A stretch of 64,000 nt of DNA from Pseudomonas fortuita (GCF_026898135.2 NZ_CP114035.2:5869501-5933500), one strand, 5' to 3'; positions 1 to 10,289 are shown, counted from the stretch's first letter. Notes: generated by a model from the letters alone, not told the origin. Program-made: numbers and translations.

Positions 1-1
1 C

Positions 2-166
2 CAGGTGATCGAATTGCAGGATCGTTATCCAGAACGGTCACTGGACACCCTGGCGGATGAGTTCAACACACTGGAAAGAAGACGGCAGGCTCGCGAATTA
101 CACTTGATCCGCGAACTCACCGCCTGGGCCGACCCTGATCGCAGGCCTCGTTCCTCGAGCGAGTGA
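2..166 (+). CDS. 3' end of an unrecognised gene (truncated by window edge)
   Basis: An open frame enters from the left edge and gives 54 residues before a TGA at 164-166. The tail is rich in Arg, Glu and Leu, looks helical, and ends in a basic, serine-rich stretch (RRPRSSSE). It is convergent with hutG and stops only 14 bases from the hutG stop codon. Only the C-terminus is visible and I do not recognise the family, so no function is proposed. Coding status is inferred from the open frame up to the window edge and its tight fit against hutG. Confidence 0.5.
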   Translation, partial: QVIELQDRYPERSLDTLADEFNTLERRRQARELHLIRELTAWADPDRRPRSSSE

Positions 167-180
167 CCTGGTTCAAGGGC

Positions 181-975
181 CTAAGCGGCCGGCTTCCATG
201 CCAGCATGGTTTCGAGCAGTTTGCGCAGCACACCCTGGGTTTGGTGCGCAAGCTGTTCGCAATAGGCGAACGGCTCGCACTCTTGCATATAGGTGCTTTG
301 CGCCAGCTCCAGCTGCACGGCGTGGATGCCGTCGCATGGCTGGCCGTAATGACGGGTGATGTAGCCGCCCTTGAAGCGCCCGTTCAGCACATGGCTGAAA
401 TCCACCGCCTCGGCGCAAACGCCTTGCAGTTGCTCTGCCAGTCGCGCATCGCAACTGGCGCCATTGAACGTACCGAGGTTGAAGTCCGGCAACTTGCCCT
501 CGAACAGGTGCGGGATCTGGGAGCGGATCGAGTGGGCGTCCCATAGCAGTGCATAACCGAACTGATCACGCAGGCGCAGCAGCTCTTCACGAAGGGTGTC
601 GTGGTAAGGCCGCCAGATACGTTCCAGATAACTCGCGCGCTCGGCTGCCGAGGGTGCCTTGCCCTCCTTGAACAACGGCTCGCCGTCGAACAGCGTGGCC
701 GGGTACAGCCCGGTGGTCGCGCCGACATACAGCGGTTGGTCATCTTCAGGCCGGTTCAGGTCGATTACAAAGCGCGAATACTCCGCCGCCACCACGCTCG
801 CACCCAGTTCCCAGGCAAAATCGTACAGACGCGGGATGTGCCAGTCGGTGTCAGGCAAGCTGCGCGCCGCATCGACCAGCCCCTCGTCCACGGCGGGAGT
901 CAGTTTCAGGCCGGCGTGCGGCATGCTGATCAACAGCGGCAAGCGGCCTTGGTGAAAACTCAGAACCTTGTCCAT
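181..975 (-). CDS. hutG: N-formylglutamate deformylase HutG
   Basis: Catalyses the last step of histidine breakdown: N-formylglutamate to glutamate plus formate, in the cytoplasm. The 264-residue product carries the family's N-terminal LISMPHAG motif (about residues 15-22) and a LWDAHSIRSQIP motif, both typical of the zinc-dependent FGase family. I chose the ATG at 975 rather than an upstream in-frame start because MDKVLSFHQGRLPL is the usual N-terminus and a GCGAGG ribosome site lies just before it. It follows hutI by about 10 bases and is the last gene of the leftward hut operon. The formate-releasing route fits the presence of hutF in the same locus, so this is not the formamide-releasing HutG of enterics. 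Confidence 0.95.
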   Translation of the reverse strand: MDKVLSFHQGRLPLLISMPHAGLKLTPAVDEGLVDAARSLPDTDWHIPRLYDFAWELGASVVAAEYSRFVIDLNRPEDDQPLYVGATTGLYPATLFDGEPLFKEGKAPSAAERASYLERIWRPYHDTLREELLRLRDQFGYALLWDAHSIRSQIPHLFEGKLPDFNLGTFNGASCDARLAEQLQGVCAEAVDFSHVLNGRFKGGYITRHYGQPCDGIHAVQLELAQSTYMQECEPFAYCEQLAHQTQGVLRKLLETMLAWKPAA

Positions 976-985
976 CGTGCCTCGC

Positions 986-2191
986 TCAGTTGGAGATTTC
1001 GTGGCCCTTGCGCACCACGCGCTTGGGCAGGTCGCCACCCAGCCAGTAGGCCAAGTCGGCGGGGCGTTCGATTTGCCAGGCGACGAAGTCGGCTACCTTG
1101 CCCACTTCCAGCGAGCCGTGGCTGTCCCCCAGGCCCAACGCCGTGGCGGCATGCACAGTGACGCCGGCCAAGGCTTCTTCCGGGGTCATGCGGAAACAGG
1201 TGCAGCCCATGTTCAACATCAGCCGCAGCGACAGCCCTGGCGAAGTACCGGGGTTGAGGTCGCTGGCCAAGGCAATCTTCACCCCGTGGCGGCGCAGTGC
1301 ATCCATGGGTGGCAACTGGGTTTCGCGCAGGAAATAGAAGGCGCCCGGCAGCAGCACGGCGACCGTGCCGGCTGCAGCCATGGCAATGGCGTCCTCCTCG
1401 GTCATGAACTCCAGGTGGTCGGCCGACAGCGCCTGGTAGCGGGCCGCCAGGCTGGAGCCATGCAGCGACGACAGCTGTTCGGCGTGCAGCTTGACGGGCA
1501 GGCCCAGTTCGCGGGCCTTGATGAACAGCCGCTCGACCTGGGCCGGGGAGAACGCCAGGTGTTCGCAGAAGGCATCCACCGCGTCCACCAGGCCTTCGGC
1601 GGCCAGGGCCGGCAGCATCTCGTCACAGATGTGCGCGATGTAGTCGTCGGCCCGGCCGGCATACTCCGGCGGCAGGGCATGCGCAGCCAGGCAGGTGGCG
1701 CGCACCGCCAATGGCAGCTCGTCTGCCAGGCGCCGGGCCACGCGCAGCATCTTGCGCTCGTTGGCCAGGTCCAGGCCGTAGCCGGACTTGACCTCAAGGG
1801 TGGTTACGCCATCGCGCATCAGCGCCTGCACCCGCTGGCGGGCACTGGCGAACAACTCGTCCTCACTGGCCGCACGGGTGGCCCGCACGGTGCTGGCGAT
1901 ACCGCCGCCCTGCGCGGCGATTTCAGCGTAGCTGACGCCTTGCAGGCGCTGCTCGAACTCGCCGCTGCGGTTGCCACCGAACACCGCGTGGGTGTGGCAG
2001 TCGATCAGCCCCGGTGTAACCCAGGCGCCGCCCAGGTCCACCGTGCGGTCAGCGTCAACCGGTGCCAGCTCGGCGCGTGGGCCGATCCATTCGATCAGGC
2101 CGGCGCTGGTGACGATGGCCGCGTCTTCGATGGCCGAATAACGGCCCTCGGCCATGGTTGCCACATGGCAATGCTGCCAGAGGGTTCTCAT
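986..2191 (-). CDS. hutI: Imidazolonepropionase HutI
   Basis: Hydrolyses 4-imidazolone-5-propionate to N-formimino-L-glutamate, the third step of histidine degradation. The 401-residue amidohydrolase-fold protein has the metal-binding CHTHAVFGG motif (His66 and His68), the later HAEQ motif and an ASDLNPG motif near the C-terminus. Translation most likely begins at the ATG at 2191, because AAAGGAG sits seven bases before it; a TTG two codons upstream lacks a site. It starts 15 bases after the permease stop and is followed almost directly by hutG, so the three are co-transcribed. Confidence 0.96.
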   Translation of the reverse strand: MRTLWQHCHVATMAEGRYSAIEDAAIVTSAGLIEWIGPRAELAPVDADRTVDLGGAWVTPGLIDCHTHAVFGGNRSGEFEQRLQGVSYAEIAAQGGGIASTVRATRAASEDELFASARQRVQALMRDGVTTLEVKSGYGLDLANERKMLRVARRLADELPLAVRATCLAAHALPPEYAGRADDYIAHICDEMLPALAAEGLVDAVDAFCEHLAFSPAQVERLFIKARELGLPVKLHAEQLSSLHGSSLAARYQALSADHLEFMTEEDAIAMAAAGTVAVLLPGAFYFLRETQLPPMDALRRHGVKIALASDLNPGTSPGLSLRLMLNMGCTCFRMTPEEALAGVTVHAATALGLGDSHGSLEVGKVADFVAWQIERPADLAYWLGGDLPKRVVRKGHEISN

Positions 2192-2206
2192 GCACAATCT
2201 CCTTTG

Positions 2207-3610
2207 CTAGCGGTGCAGCTCGACCGGCTCTGCTACTGGCTGGCCCTGCCCTGCGCGCGGCTTGCACCACAGCAGGTAGGACGCCACCAGGAACACCACC
2301 CATATCACGCCGACGATCAATGCCGCCTGGGTATCCGGGAAGTAGCCGAGCACGCCAAAGATGAACACCATGAACGCAATGGCCATGGCTGGGCCATAAG
2401 GCCAGAAGGGTACCGGGAACTTGAGCTGGGCCACTTCTTCACGGCTCATGCTGCGGCGCATGGCCACCTGGGTGAGCAGGATCATCAGCCACACCCAGAC
2501 GGTGGCGAAGGTGGCGATCGAAGCGATCAGCAGGAACACGTTCTCGGGGATCAGGTAGTTGAGCAACACGCCGATCAGCAGCGCAGCGCCCATCACCACC
2601 ACGGTCATCCACGGCACGCCGTGTTTCGACAGCTTGCCGAAGCTGCGTGGCGCATGGCCTTGCTGGGCCAGGCCATACATCATGCGGCCTGCGCCAAAGA
2701 TGTCACTGTTGATGGCAGAGATCGCGGCAGAAATCACCACCACGTTCAGCACTGCGGCGGCAGAGCCAATCCCCAGGTGGCTGAAGATCTGCACGAACGG
2801 GCTACCTTCGCTGCCGATCTGCGGCCACGGGTACAGGCACATCAGCACAAACAGGGTGAGCACATAGAACAGCAGGATGCGCAGCGGCACGGCGTTGATT
2901 GCCTTGGGGATAACACGCTGCGGGTCCTTGGCCTCACCGGCAGTGACACCAATGATCTCGATACCGCCAAAGGCGAACATCACCACGGCAAAGGAGGCAA
3001 TCAGCCCGCCCACGCCATTGGGCATGAAGCCACCGTGGTCGAACAGGTTGCTTATCCCCACGGCATGCCCGGTACCGACCTGGCTGAAGCCGAAGGCCAT
3101 GATGCCGAGGCCGGCCAGGATCATCGCGACGATGGCGCCGACCTTGAGCAGCGACAGCCAGAATTCCATCTCGCCAAAGACCTTGACGTTGCACAGGTTG
3201 AGGCCGCCGATGACGAAGACGATGCCCAGCACCCAGACCCAGCGGGCTACCTCCGGGAACCAGAAGCCCATGTAGATACCGAAGGCGGTAACGTCGGCGA
3301 TGGCGACGATGACCATCTCGAAAGCGTAGGTCCAGCCGAGGATAAAGCCGGCCATGGGGCCGAGGTAGGTGCTGGCGTAGTGGCCAAAGGAGCCGGCCAC
3401 CGGGTTGTGTACGGCCATTTCGCCGAGGGCGCGCATGACCATGAACACGGCGGCGCCGCCGATCAGGTAGGCCAGCAGCACGGCCGGGCCGGCCATCTGG
3501 ATGGCCGAGGCCGATCCGTAGAACAGCCCGGTACCGATGGCGGAACCGAGGGCCATGAAACGGATGTGGCGGGCACTTAGCCCGCGCTTGAGACCTTGAG
3601 CTTGTTGCAT
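2207..3610 (-). CDS. hutT: Amino-acid permease of the hut operon (probable histidine permease)
   Basis: A 467-residue member of the APC/amino-acid transporter family, related to ProY and the HutT-type histidine permeases. It opens with the family signature after a short cytoplasmic tail ([17 protein letters not shown], residues 14-30). About twelve hydrophobic helices follow, including the conserved ALGEMAV segment after helix 2. Lying between hutH and hutI strongly suggests histidine as substrate; related permeases at this position are also annotated as proline-specific, so substrate is an inference. The start at 3610 has AAGGA upstream. A REP inverted pair separates it from hutH, which may tune downstream expression. 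Confidence 0.85.
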   Translation of the reverse strand: MQQAQGLKRGLSARHIRFMALGSAIGTGLFYGSASAIQMAGPAVLLAYLIGGAAVFMVMRALGEMAVHNPVAGSFGHYASTYLGPMAGFILGWTYAFEMVIVAIADVTAFGIYMGFWFPEVARWVWVLGIVFVIGGLNLCNVKVFGEMEFWLSLLKVGAIVAMILAGLGIMAFGFSQVGTGHAVGISNLFDHGGFMPNGVGGLIASFAVVMFAFGGIEIIGVTAGEAKDPQRVIPKAINAVPLRILLFYVLTLFVLMCLYPWPQIGSEGSPFVQIFSHLGIGSAAAVLNVVVISAAISAINSDIFGAGRMMYGLAQQGHAPRSFGKLSKHGVPWMTVVVMGAALLIGVLLNYLIPENVFLLIASIATFATVWVWLMILLTQVAMRRSMSREEVAQLKFPVPFWPYGPAMAIAFMVFIFGVLGYFPDTQAALIVGVIWVVFLVASYLLWCKPRAGQGQPVAEPVELHR

Positions 3611-3663
3611 GTCACGTCCTTAAATTGTTTTTGTGGTCGTGAGATCAGGGGGGCGCCATGCAA

Positions 3664-3736
3664 CCCCATCGCGAGCAAGCTCGCTCCTACAAGGGAACGC
3701 GTTGCCTTTGTAGGAGCGAGCTTGCTCGCGATGGGC
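3664..3736. repeat. REP inverted pair
   Basis: Two facing copies of a Pseudomonas REP-type sequence (CATCGCGAGCAAGCTCGCTCCTAC and its complement) are separated by about 20 bases. They form a long imperfect hairpin between hutH and the permease gene. Confidence 0.85.
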
Positions 3737-3757
3737 CGCAACGCGGCCCTAGGGGCA

Positions 3758-5290
3758 TTACAGGCTTGGCAGTACACCCGCCGGCAGCAAACCGGTCAGA
3801 CTACCCTTGGCCAACAGTTCCACAGCCTTTTCGATGTCTGGTGCAAAGAAACGGTCACGGTCATAGTGCGGCACTTCGCTACGCAGCGCCTGGCGCGCTT
3901 GCTCCAGCTTGGCGGAAGTTTTCAGGCCTTTGCGCAGGTCCAGGCCCTGGCAGGCGCCCAGCCATTCGATGGCCAGCACGCCACGGGTGTTTTCGGCCAT
4001 TTCCCACAGGCGCTTGCCGGCAGCCGGGGCCATCGACACGTGGTCTTCCTGGTTGGCCGAGGTCGGCAGGCTGTCCACGCTGTGCGGGTGCGACAGGGCC
4101 TTGTTCTCGCTGGCGAGAGCGGCAGCGGTAACCTGCGCGATCATGAAGCCGGAGTTGACGCCACCGTTTTCCACCAGGAACGGCGGCAGCTGGGACATGT
4201 GCTTGTCCATCATCAGCGAGATGCGGCGCTCACTGAGCGAACCGATTTCGGCGATGGCCAAGGCCAGGTTGTCGGCGGCCATGGCCACCGGTTCGGCGTG
4301 GAAGTTGCCGCCGGAAATCACGTCACCTTCGGCAGCGAACACCAGCGGGTTGTCGGACACGGCGTTGGCTTCAATGCCCAGCACCTCGGCGGCCTGGCGC
4401 AGCTGGGTCAGGCACGCGCCCATGACCTGCGGCTGGCAGCGCAGCGAGTACGGGTCCTGAACCTTGTCGCAGTTCTTGTGCGACAACGACACTTCGCTGG
4501 CTTCGCCCAGCAGGTCGCGGAAGCAGGCGGCGGTGTCGATCTGGCCGCGCTGGCCACGCGCTTCGTGAATACGCGCATCGAACGGCGAACGCGAGCCCAA
4601 TACGGCCTCGACGCTGAGGCCGCCGCAGGCGATGGCCGCCGCGTACAAGTCTTCGGCATGGAACAGGCCGCGCAGGGCATAGGCGGTGGACGCCTGGGTG
4701 CCATTGAGCAGGGCCAGGCCTTCTTTTGCAGCCAGGGTCAGCGGTTCGAGCCCGGCAACTGCCAGGGCTTCGGTGGCCGACAGCCACTGGCCCTTGTAAC
4801 GGGCTTTGCCTTCGCCCAGCAGCACCAGTGACATATGTGCCAGGGGCGCCAGGTCACCGGAAGCACCCACCGAGCCTTTCAGCGGGATGTGCGGGTAGAC
4901 TTCGGCGTTGACCAGGGTGATCAACGCGTCGATGACTTTGCGACGAATGCCGGAGAAGCCACGGCTGAGGCTGTTGATTTTCAGCACCATGATCAACCGC
5001 ACCAGGTCGTCATCCAGCGGCGCGCCGATACCGGCGGCGTGGGACAGCACCAGCGAGCGCTGCAGGTTTTCCAGATCGTGGCTGGCGATGCGGGTCGAGG
5101 CCAGCAGGCCGAAACCGGTGTTGATCCCGTAGGCGGTGCGGTCTTCGGCAATGATCTGCTCGACACAAGCGACGCTGGCGTCAATGGCCGGCGCGGCGCT
5201 GGCATCCAGTTGCAGGCGCACAGGCGCGGCATGGATCGCGCGCAGCTGGGCCAGGGTCAGGGTGCCGGGCTTGAGGGTGAGTTCGGTCAC
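3758..5290 (-). CDS. hutH: Histidine ammonia-lyase HutH
   Basis: Removes ammonia from L-histidine to form urocanate, the first step of the pathway. The 510-residue length equals that of the well-studied P. putida enzyme. The Ala143-Ser144-Gly145 triad inside [14 protein letters not shown] cyclises to the MIO electrophile. YGINTGFG (residues 54-61) and QEDHVSM are also family hallmarks. The start is a GTG at 5290 with GGAG seven bases upstream; the longer open frame to 5398 has no site. The gene follows hutU by 108 bases and precedes the permease, in the order hutU-hutH-permease-hutI-hutG. Confidence 0.97.
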   Translation of the reverse strand: MTELTLKPGTLTLAQLRAIHAAPVRLQLDASAAPAIDASVACVEQIIAEDRTAYGINTGFGLLASTRIASHDLENLQRSLVLSHAAGIGAPLDDDLVRLIMVLKINSLSRGFSGIRRKVIDALITLVNAEVYPHIPLKGSVGASGDLAPLAHMSLVLLGEGKARYKGQWLSATEALAVAGLEPLTLAAKEGLALLNGTQASTAYALRGLFHAEDLYAAAIACGGLSVEAVLGSRSPFDARIHEARGQRGQIDTAACFRDLLGEASEVSLSHKNCDKVQDPYSLRCQPQVMGACLTQLRQAAEVLGIEANAVSDNPLVFAAEGDVISGGNFHAEPVAMAADNLALAIAEIGSLSERRISLMMDKHMSQLPPFLVENGGVNSGFMIAQVTAAALASENKALSHPHSVDSLPTSANQEDHVSMAPAAGKRLWEMAENTRGVLAIEWLGACQGLDLRKGLKTSAKLEQARQALRSEVPHYDRDRFFAPDIEKAVELLAKGSLTGLLPAGVLPSL

Positions 5291-5398
5291 GTTACTACTC
5301 CAAATCGCGTGGAGCCGCAGGCCCGTTCGTGGGTGCCTGCGCGCTCCTTCTTGTTGTTCAGTATCACCCCTGGCGGGGTGCGATCCAAAGCGTGGCAA

Positions 5399-7072
5399 TC
5401 AGCCAGTGATCATCGGCAGGTCCAGGCCCTGCTCCTTGGCGCAGTCGATGGCGATGTCATAACCGGCATCGGCGTGGCGCATGACGCCAGTCCCTGGGTC
5501 GTTGGTCAGTACACGGGCGATGCGCTCGGCGGCTTCATCGGTGCCGTCGCAGACGATGACCATGCCCGAGTGCTGCGAGAAGCCCATGCCCACGCCACCA
5601 CCATGGTGCAGCGACACCCAGGTAGCGCCGCCTGCGGTGTTCAGCAGGGCGTTGAGCAGCGGCCAGTCGGACACAGCGTCCGAGCCATCACGCATGGCTT
5701 CGGTTTCGCGGTTGGGGCTGGAGACCGAACCCGAGTCCAGGTGGTCACGGCCGATCACGACCGGCGCCGACAGCTCGCCGCTGCGGACCATTTCGTTGAA
5801 AGCCAGGCCCAACTTGGCGCGCAGGCCCAGGCCAACCCAGCAGATACGTGCTGGCAGGCCCTGGAAGCTGATGCGCTCGCGGGCCATGTCCAGCCAGCGG
5901 TGCAGGTGGGCGTCGTCGGGGATCAGTTCCTTGACCTTGGCGTCGGTCTTGTAGATGTCCTCGGCCTCGCCAGACAGCGCCGCCCAGCGGAACGGGCCTA
6001 CGCCGCGGCAGAACAGGGGACGGATATAGGCAGGGACGAAGCCCGGGAAGTCGAAGGCATTGGCCACGCCCTCTTCCTTGGCCATCTGGCGGATGTTGTT
6101 GCCATAGTCGAAGGTCGGGACACCCTGCTTCTGGAAGTCCAGCATAGCCTGCACGTGCACAGCCATCGACTGCTTGGCCGCCTTGACCACAGCAGCAGGT
6201 TCGGTCTGCGCGCGGTCGCGGTACTGTTCCCAGGTCCAGCCCGCAGGCAGGTAGCCGTTCAGAGGGTCGTGGGCGCTGGTCTGGTCGGTGACCATGTCGG
6301 GGCGTACGCCACGCTTGACCAGCTCTGGCAGGATTTCGGCGGCGTTGCCATGCAGGGCGATGGAAATGGCCTTGCCTTCGCCGGTGTATTTGGCGATACG
6401 CGCCAGAGCGTCGTCGAGATCAGTGGCCTGCTCGTCGACGTAGCGGGTTTCCAGGCGGAAGTCGATGCGGCTCTGCTGGCATTCGATGTTCAGCGAGCAG
6501 GCGCCGGCCAGGGTAGCCGCCAATGGCTGGGCGCCGCCCATGCCGCCGAGGCCTGCGGTGAGTACCCACTTGCCTTTCAGGCTGCCACCGTAGTGCTGGC
6601 GACCGGCTTCGACGAAGGTTTCATAAGTGCCCTGGACGATGCCCTGGCTGCCGATGTAGATCCAGCTGCCGGCGGTCATCTGGCCGTACATGGCCAGGCC
6701 TTTGGCGTCCAGTTCGTTGAAGTGCTCCCAGTTGGCCCAGTGCGGCACCAGGTTGGAGTTGGCAATCAGCACGCGCGGGGCATTGCTGTGGGTCTTGAAC
6801 ACGCCGACCGGCTTGCCCGACTGCACCAGCAGGGTTTCGTCGTCTTCCAGGCGGGTCAGGGTTTCGACGATCTTGTCGTAGCATTCCCAGTTACGCGCGG
6901 CGCGGCCGATACCGCCGTACACCACCAGTTCTTTCGGGTTTTCCGCAACCTGTGGGTCGAGGTTGTTCATCAGCATGCGCAGTGGCGCTTCGGTCAGCCA
7001 GCTTTTGGCGGTCAGCTTGTTGCCACGTGGGGCACGGATTTCAACGTCACGGTATTTGTTGTTGTCGGTCAC
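5399..7072 (-). CDS. hutU: Urocanate hydratase HutU (urocanase)
   Basis: Converts urocanate to 4-imidazolone-5-propionate using tightly bound NAD+. The product is 557 residues, the normal length. The glycine-rich [18 protein letters not shown] segment is the NAD+-binding loop, and the [16 protein letters not shown] motif holds the conserved cysteine. I place the start at a GTG (7072), giving the standard [17 protein letters not shown]-terminus, with GAGG upstream. It is the promoter-proximal gene of the leftward hut operon. A HutC-type operator sits about 70 bases before it, so urocanate-responsive repression is expected. Confidence 0.96.
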   Translation of the reverse strand: MTDNNKYRDVEIRAPRGNKLTAKSWLTEAPLRMLMNNLDPQVAENPKELVVYGGIGRAARNWECYDKIVETLTRLEDDETLLVQSGKPVGVFKTHSNAPRVLIANSNLVPHWANWEHFNELDAKGLAMYGQMTAGSWIYIGSQGIVQGTYETFVEAGRQHYGGSLKGKWVLTAGLGGMGGAQPLAATLAGACSLNIECQQSRIDFRLETRYVDEQATDLDDALARIAKYTGEGKAISIALHGNAAEILPELVKRGVRPDMVTDQTSAHDPLNGYLPAGWTWEQYRDRAQTEPAAVVKAAKQSMAVHVQAMLDFQKQGVPTFDYGNNIRQMAKEEGVANAFDFPGFVPAYIRPLFCRGVGPFRWAALSGEAEDIYKTDAKVKELIPDDAHLHRWLDMARERISFQGLPARICWVGLGLRAKLGLAFNEMVRSGELSAPVVIGRDHLDSGSVSSPNRETEAMRDGSDAVSDWPLLNALLNTAGGATWVSLHHGGGVGMGFSQHSGMVIVCDGTDEAAERIARVLTNDPGTGVMRHADAGYDIAIDCAKEQGLDLPMITG

Positions 7073-7137
7073 GGGAAAGGTCCTCTGCGGTCGTCCGCGG
7101 GCGGGTATGTCGTGGTCAATATACAAACACACCTTTA

Positions 7138-7151
7138 CTTGTATGTACAAG
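7138..7151. promoter_or_regulatory. HutC-type operator upstream of hutU
   Basis: CTTGTATGTACAAG is a perfect 14-bp palindrome containing TGTA-N2-TACA, the recognition pattern known for HutC in Pseudomonas. It lies 66 bases upstream of the hutU start. A looser TATACAA half-site lies about 20 bases closer to the gene. Confidence 0.8.
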
Positions 7152-7212
7152 CATGGACAACCAAAATAATTGGACCTTGCCGTTCCTGGCTTGAGTTGTG
7201 TGGCGGCGCATA

Positions 7213-7466
7213 GATCGAGCGCCGCCCGCGCGGCGCTTCGCGGGGCAAGCCCGCTCCCACATCTGTTTCGGGCCAATCATTCCTGAGTCAGGTGGGTTGC
7301 AGCCTTGGTGCATGGCTGCAAATCGGGGAGCTGCCCTTGTGCAACCCTGGATATCAAACAAAACATACAGGGCGGGCAGCAGTGACTTCCCAGGAGAAAC
7401 CGGCCCGAAACAAATGTGGGAGCGGGCTTGCCCCGCGAAGCGCCGCGCGGGCGGCGCTCGATCTCA
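7213..7466. repeat. Composite long palindromic repeat, copy A (extended REP arms plus ~155-nt core)
   Basis: The arms are inverted copies of a roughly 50-bp sequence: GATCGAGCGCCGCCCGCGCG followed by CGCTTCGCGGGGCAAGCCCG. Pairing continues inward through TGTTTCGGGCC and its complement GGCCCGAAACA. The element fills most of the 423-base hutU/hutD gap. A second, diverged copy with the same layout and a related core lies at 48881-49142, so this is a repeated element and not a chance hairpin. Confidence 0.85.
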
Positions 7467-7495
7467 CAGGCGATGAAAATGTATCGCCAAGCCCA

Positions 7496-8068
7496 TCAGC
7501 GAGAAATGAGCTCAATCAAGCAAAACCGCCCCTGTACCTCCAACCCAAGCAACTCATCGTTGCCCTCCAGGCGCAGGCAGTCATACAACCCCAACCGCTG
7601 CACCTCACGCCCCGCCATGGTCACTTCCACGTGGCTGCTGGCAGCAAACAACAGCACCGTCGACGCCGAGCTGTACAAGCGGCTTGTGCCATCGAACCAC
7701 TGCAACCGCGCCCGGTACCGCTGCGGTGCATAGATCAGGTTGAAATCGCGGATCGCCCCACCCAGCAGCTTGCAGCTGACCTGGCTCTCACCGCCGAAGG
7801 CAAAGGCATCGAACGGCAGCAACGGCCGGCTGGGTTGGTCATCGACCAACAGCCGCATGCCATCGCCCTGCAGCACTGTGATGATCCGCTGGTAACCGGC
7901 GAAGGTGGAAAAGCCGCCAGACTCTTCGATATCGGCAATCGACAGGCGCCAGCCAAAACCGTCCAGGCCCTCACCACTGTCGCGGGTGATCTCTTCGGTG
8001 AAACCGCCACCGTTCTTCCACGGCATGCGCGGGTAATCCTGCGCGCGCAACAACTGCAACTGGCTCAT
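7496..8068 (-). CDS. hutD: HutD/Ves family protein
   Basis: A 190-residue cupin-fold protein of the HutD family, with the hallmark RMPWKNGGGFTEEI near the N-terminus (about residues 13-26). In P. fluorescens HutD acts as a governor limiting hut expression, probably by binding an intermediate such as formylglutamate; the biochemical role is not fully settled. The ATG at 8066-8068 overlaps the hutC stop codon (ATGA), so hutC and hutD are translationally coupled. I rejected the longer upstream open frame because it lies inside hutC. Confidence 0.93.
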   Translation of the reverse strand: MSQLQLLRAQDYPRMPWKNGGGFTEEITRDSGEGLDGFGWRLSIADIEESGGFSTFAGYQRIITVLQGDGMRLLVDDQPSRPLLPFDAFAFGGESQVSCKLLGGAIRDFNLIYAPQRYRARLQWFDGTSRLYSSASTVLLFAASSHVEVTMAGREVQRLGLYDCLRLEGNDELLGLEVQGRFCLIELISR

Positions 8069-8811
8069 TTGCTGAAACGTCCTTCCAGGCGATGACGGGA
8101 ACCGGGGTGGATCAGCCGTGCCGCGGTCACCGGCTGGCGACCGGACCAGGTACGGCGGCGAATCAGCAGGCATGGTTCGCCCCGCTCGATCTGCAGCAGG
8201 CGACATTCTTCCGGCTCTGCCAGGATGGCTTCGACCACGTGCTCACCCTCGGTCAGCGGCGCTACCTGGGACAGGTAGGCATATGGCGTCTGCCGGGTGA
8301 AATCCTGCTTGAGGTAGTCGGGTGCGATCGCGGCGTTGACGTAGCGGTCCTCGATCTGCACCGGCACACCGTTCTCGAAATGCACGATCAGCGAGTGGAA
8401 CACTCGCTGGCCTTCGCGCATGTCCAGGGCCAGGGCCCGTTCGGAACCGGCTGCTTCCTCGGTGAGCGTGATCACCTGGCAGCTATGCTGATGGCCGCGT
8501 GCGGCAATTTCATCGGCAATGTTGTTGACTTCGAACAACGCCGAACGGCCCTTGGGCTCGGCTACGAAAGTGCCAACCCCTTGCATGCGCACCAGCAGGC
8601 CTTCGGCCGTGAGTTCGCGCAGGGCACGGTTGATGGTCATGCGGCTGAAACCCAGTTCGTTGACCAGTTCACTCTCCGAGGGCACCCGGTGATGGGGTGG
8701 CCAGCTGCCGTTGTCGATCTGCTGGATGATCATCTGTTTGACCCGGGCGTACAGCGGCGCCGGGCCCTCGCCCATCTGGGCAACCAGCGCGGAGACAGGA
8801 GGTGTCGGCAC
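8065..8811 (-). CDS. hutC: Histidine utilisation repressor HutC (GntR family)
   Basis: A 248-residue GntR/HutC-subfamily repressor. The N-terminal winged helix-turn-helix spans roughly residues 20-85 (PLYARVKQMIIQQI, RVPSESELVNELGFSRMTINRAL). The C-terminal UTRA effector domain binds urocanate. A GTG at 8811 is the chosen start, with AAGGA upstream; this gives the length known for P. putida HutC. It is divergent from hutF across a region carrying a TGTATATACA operator, so it probably represses hutF, hutU and itself. Confidence 0.95.
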   Translation of the reverse strand: MPTPPVSALVAQMGEGPAPLYARVKQMIIQQIDNGSWPPHHRVPSESELVNELGFSRMTINRALRELTAEGLLVRMQGVGTFVAEPKGRSALFEVNNIADEIAARGHQHSCQVITLTEEAAGSERALALDMREGQRVFHSLIVHFENGVPVQIEDRYVNAAIAPDYLKQDFTRQTPYAYLSQVAPLTEGEHVVEAILAEPEECRLLQIERGEPCLLIRRRTWSGRQPVTAARLIHPGSRHRLEGRFSK

Positions 8812-8877
8812 GGCGTTGGATCCTTGTGCGTATGGAATGAGCGGTAGCTTGCCGCAGTTTACCCGGCAGGCAAACGC

Positions 8878-8896
8878 CTGTATATGTATATACAAG
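8878..8896. promoter_or_regulatory. HutC-type operator between hutC and hutF
   Basis: CTGTATATGTATATACAAG contains the perfect TGTA-TA-TACA palindrome (8885-8894) with an overlapping second TGTATATG half. It lies 24 bases before the hutF start and 67 before hutC, so one bound repressor could control both directions. Confidence 0.8.
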
Positions 8897-8919
8897 TTAA
8901 CAATAACAGGATTTCACCG

Positions 8920-10284
8920 ATGTCCGCCTATTTCGCCGAACGCGCCCTGCTACCTACGGGCTGGGCCCGCCATGTCCGTATCGAGGTCGCCAGCGATGGC
9001 CATGTGACCCGCATCGAGCCGGGCGCTTCGGCCGAAGGCGCCGAGCGCCTGGCAGGTCCGTTGCTGCCCGGTATGCCCAACTTGCACTCACATGCCTTCC
9101 AGCGTGCCATGGCGGGCTTGGCGGAAGTCGCCGGCAACCCCAACGACAGCTTCTGGACCTGGCGCGACCTGATGTACCGCCTGGTCGGGCAGATCACCCC
9201 GGACCAGTTGCAGGTCATCGCCCGCCAGCTGTATATCGAAATGCTCAAGGCCGGCTACACCTCGGTGGCCGAATTCCATTACGTACACCACGACCAGGCA
9301 GGCACGGCCTACGCCGACCCGGCCGAGCTGTCCCGCCGCATCAGCACGGCCGCGGCCGACAGTGGCATTGGCCTGACCCTGTTGCCGGTGCTGTACAGCT
9401 ACGCCGGGTTCGGCGGCCAGGCACCGAACGACGGGCAGCGGCGCTTCATCAACACCACCGAACAGTACCTGCAACTGCAAACGCAACTGGCCCCGCTGCT
9501 GGCCGCGCAACCTGCGCAGCAACTGGGCCTGTGCTTCCACTCGCTGCGTGCGGTGACGCCGGGGCAGATCGCCGAAGTGCTGGCGGCCAGCGACAAACAA
9601 TGCCCGGTGCATATCCATATCGCCGAGCAGCAGAAGGAGGTGAACGACTGCCTGGCCTGGAGCGGCCTGCGCCCGCTGCAATGGTTGTACGAGCATGTGG
9701 ATGTGGACCGTCGCTGGTGCCTGGTGCATGCCACCCATGCCGAGCCGGATGAAGTCACCGCCATGGCCCGCAGTGGCGCGGTGGCCGGGTTGTGCCTGAC
9801 CACCGAGGCCAACCTGGGCGACGGGATTTTCCCGGCGGTGGACTTCCTGGCCCAGGGCGGGCACATGGGCATCGGCTCGGACAGCCATGTGTCACTAAGC
9901 GTGGTGGAAGAACTGCGCTGGCTGGAATATGGCCAGCGGCTGCGGGACCAGCGACGCAACCGCTTGTACCGTGGCGACCAGCCGATGGTCGGGCGCACGC
10001 TGTACGACGCCGCGCTGGCGGGCGGTGCACAGGCACTGGGGCAAGCGGTCGGGGAACTGGCCGTGGGCAAGCGCGCCGACTGGCTGGTACTTGATGGGCA
10101 GGACCCTTACATCGCCATGGCGGATGGCGATGCCATTCTCAACCGCTGGCTGTTTGCTGGCGGGGATCGCCAGGTGCGCGATGTGATGGTGAATGGGCAA
10201 TGGGTGGTGCGCCAGGGGCGGCATGCGCACGAACAGGAAAGCGCGCAGGCGTTTGCCGGGGTGCTGCGGCAGCTCTTGGGGTGA
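8920..10284 (+). CDS. hutF: Formiminoglutamate deiminase HutF
   Basis: Deiminates N-formimino-L-glutamate to N-formyl-L-glutamate plus ammonia, the step that separates the Pseudomonas five-step route from the enteric four-step one. The 454-residue amidohydrolase has the metal ligands His56 and His58 (PNLHSHAFQR), an internal HIHIAEQ motif and a late GIGSDSHVS motif. The chosen ATG at 8920 follows ACAGGA; an in-frame start 12 codons upstream would lie over the operator. It is monocistronic and divergent from hutC, and a REP pair lies right after the stop. Confidence 0.95.
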   Translation: MSAYFAERALLPTGWARHVRIEVASDGHVTRIEPGASAEGAERLAGPLLPGMPNLHSHAFQRAMAGLAEVAGNPNDSFWTWRDLMYRLVGQITPDQLQVIARQLYIEMLKAGYTSVAEFHYVHHDQAGTAYADPAELSRRISTAAADSGIGLTLLPVLYSYAGFGGQAPNDGQRRFINTTEQYLQLQTQLAPLLAAQPAQQLGLCFHSLRAVTPGQIAEVLAASDKQCPVHIHIAEQQKEVNDCLAWSGLRPLQWLYEHVDVDRRWCLVHATHAEPDEVTAMARSGAVAGLCLTTEANLGDGIFPAVDFLAQGGHMGIGSDSHVSLSVVEELRWLEYGQRLRDQRRNRLYRGDQPMVGRTLYDAALAGGAQALGQAVGELAVGKRADWLVLDGQDPYIAMADGDAILNRWLFAGGDRQVRDVMVNGQWVVRQGRHAHEQESAQAFAGVLRQLLG

Positions 10285-10289
10285 GCGTA

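Noticed and set aside
968..3580. 870-codon open frame on the plus strand antisense to hutI and the permease
   Set aside because: It overlaps two well-identified genes and its product is His/Gln/Gly-rich low-complexity sequence, the usual antisense artefact in GC-rich DNA.
7100..7200. Sigma-54 promoter for hutU
   Set aside because: A TGG...ATGC pair is present on the minus strand (TTGGTTGTCCATGC) but the GG to GC spacing is eight bases, not ten, so it does not fit.
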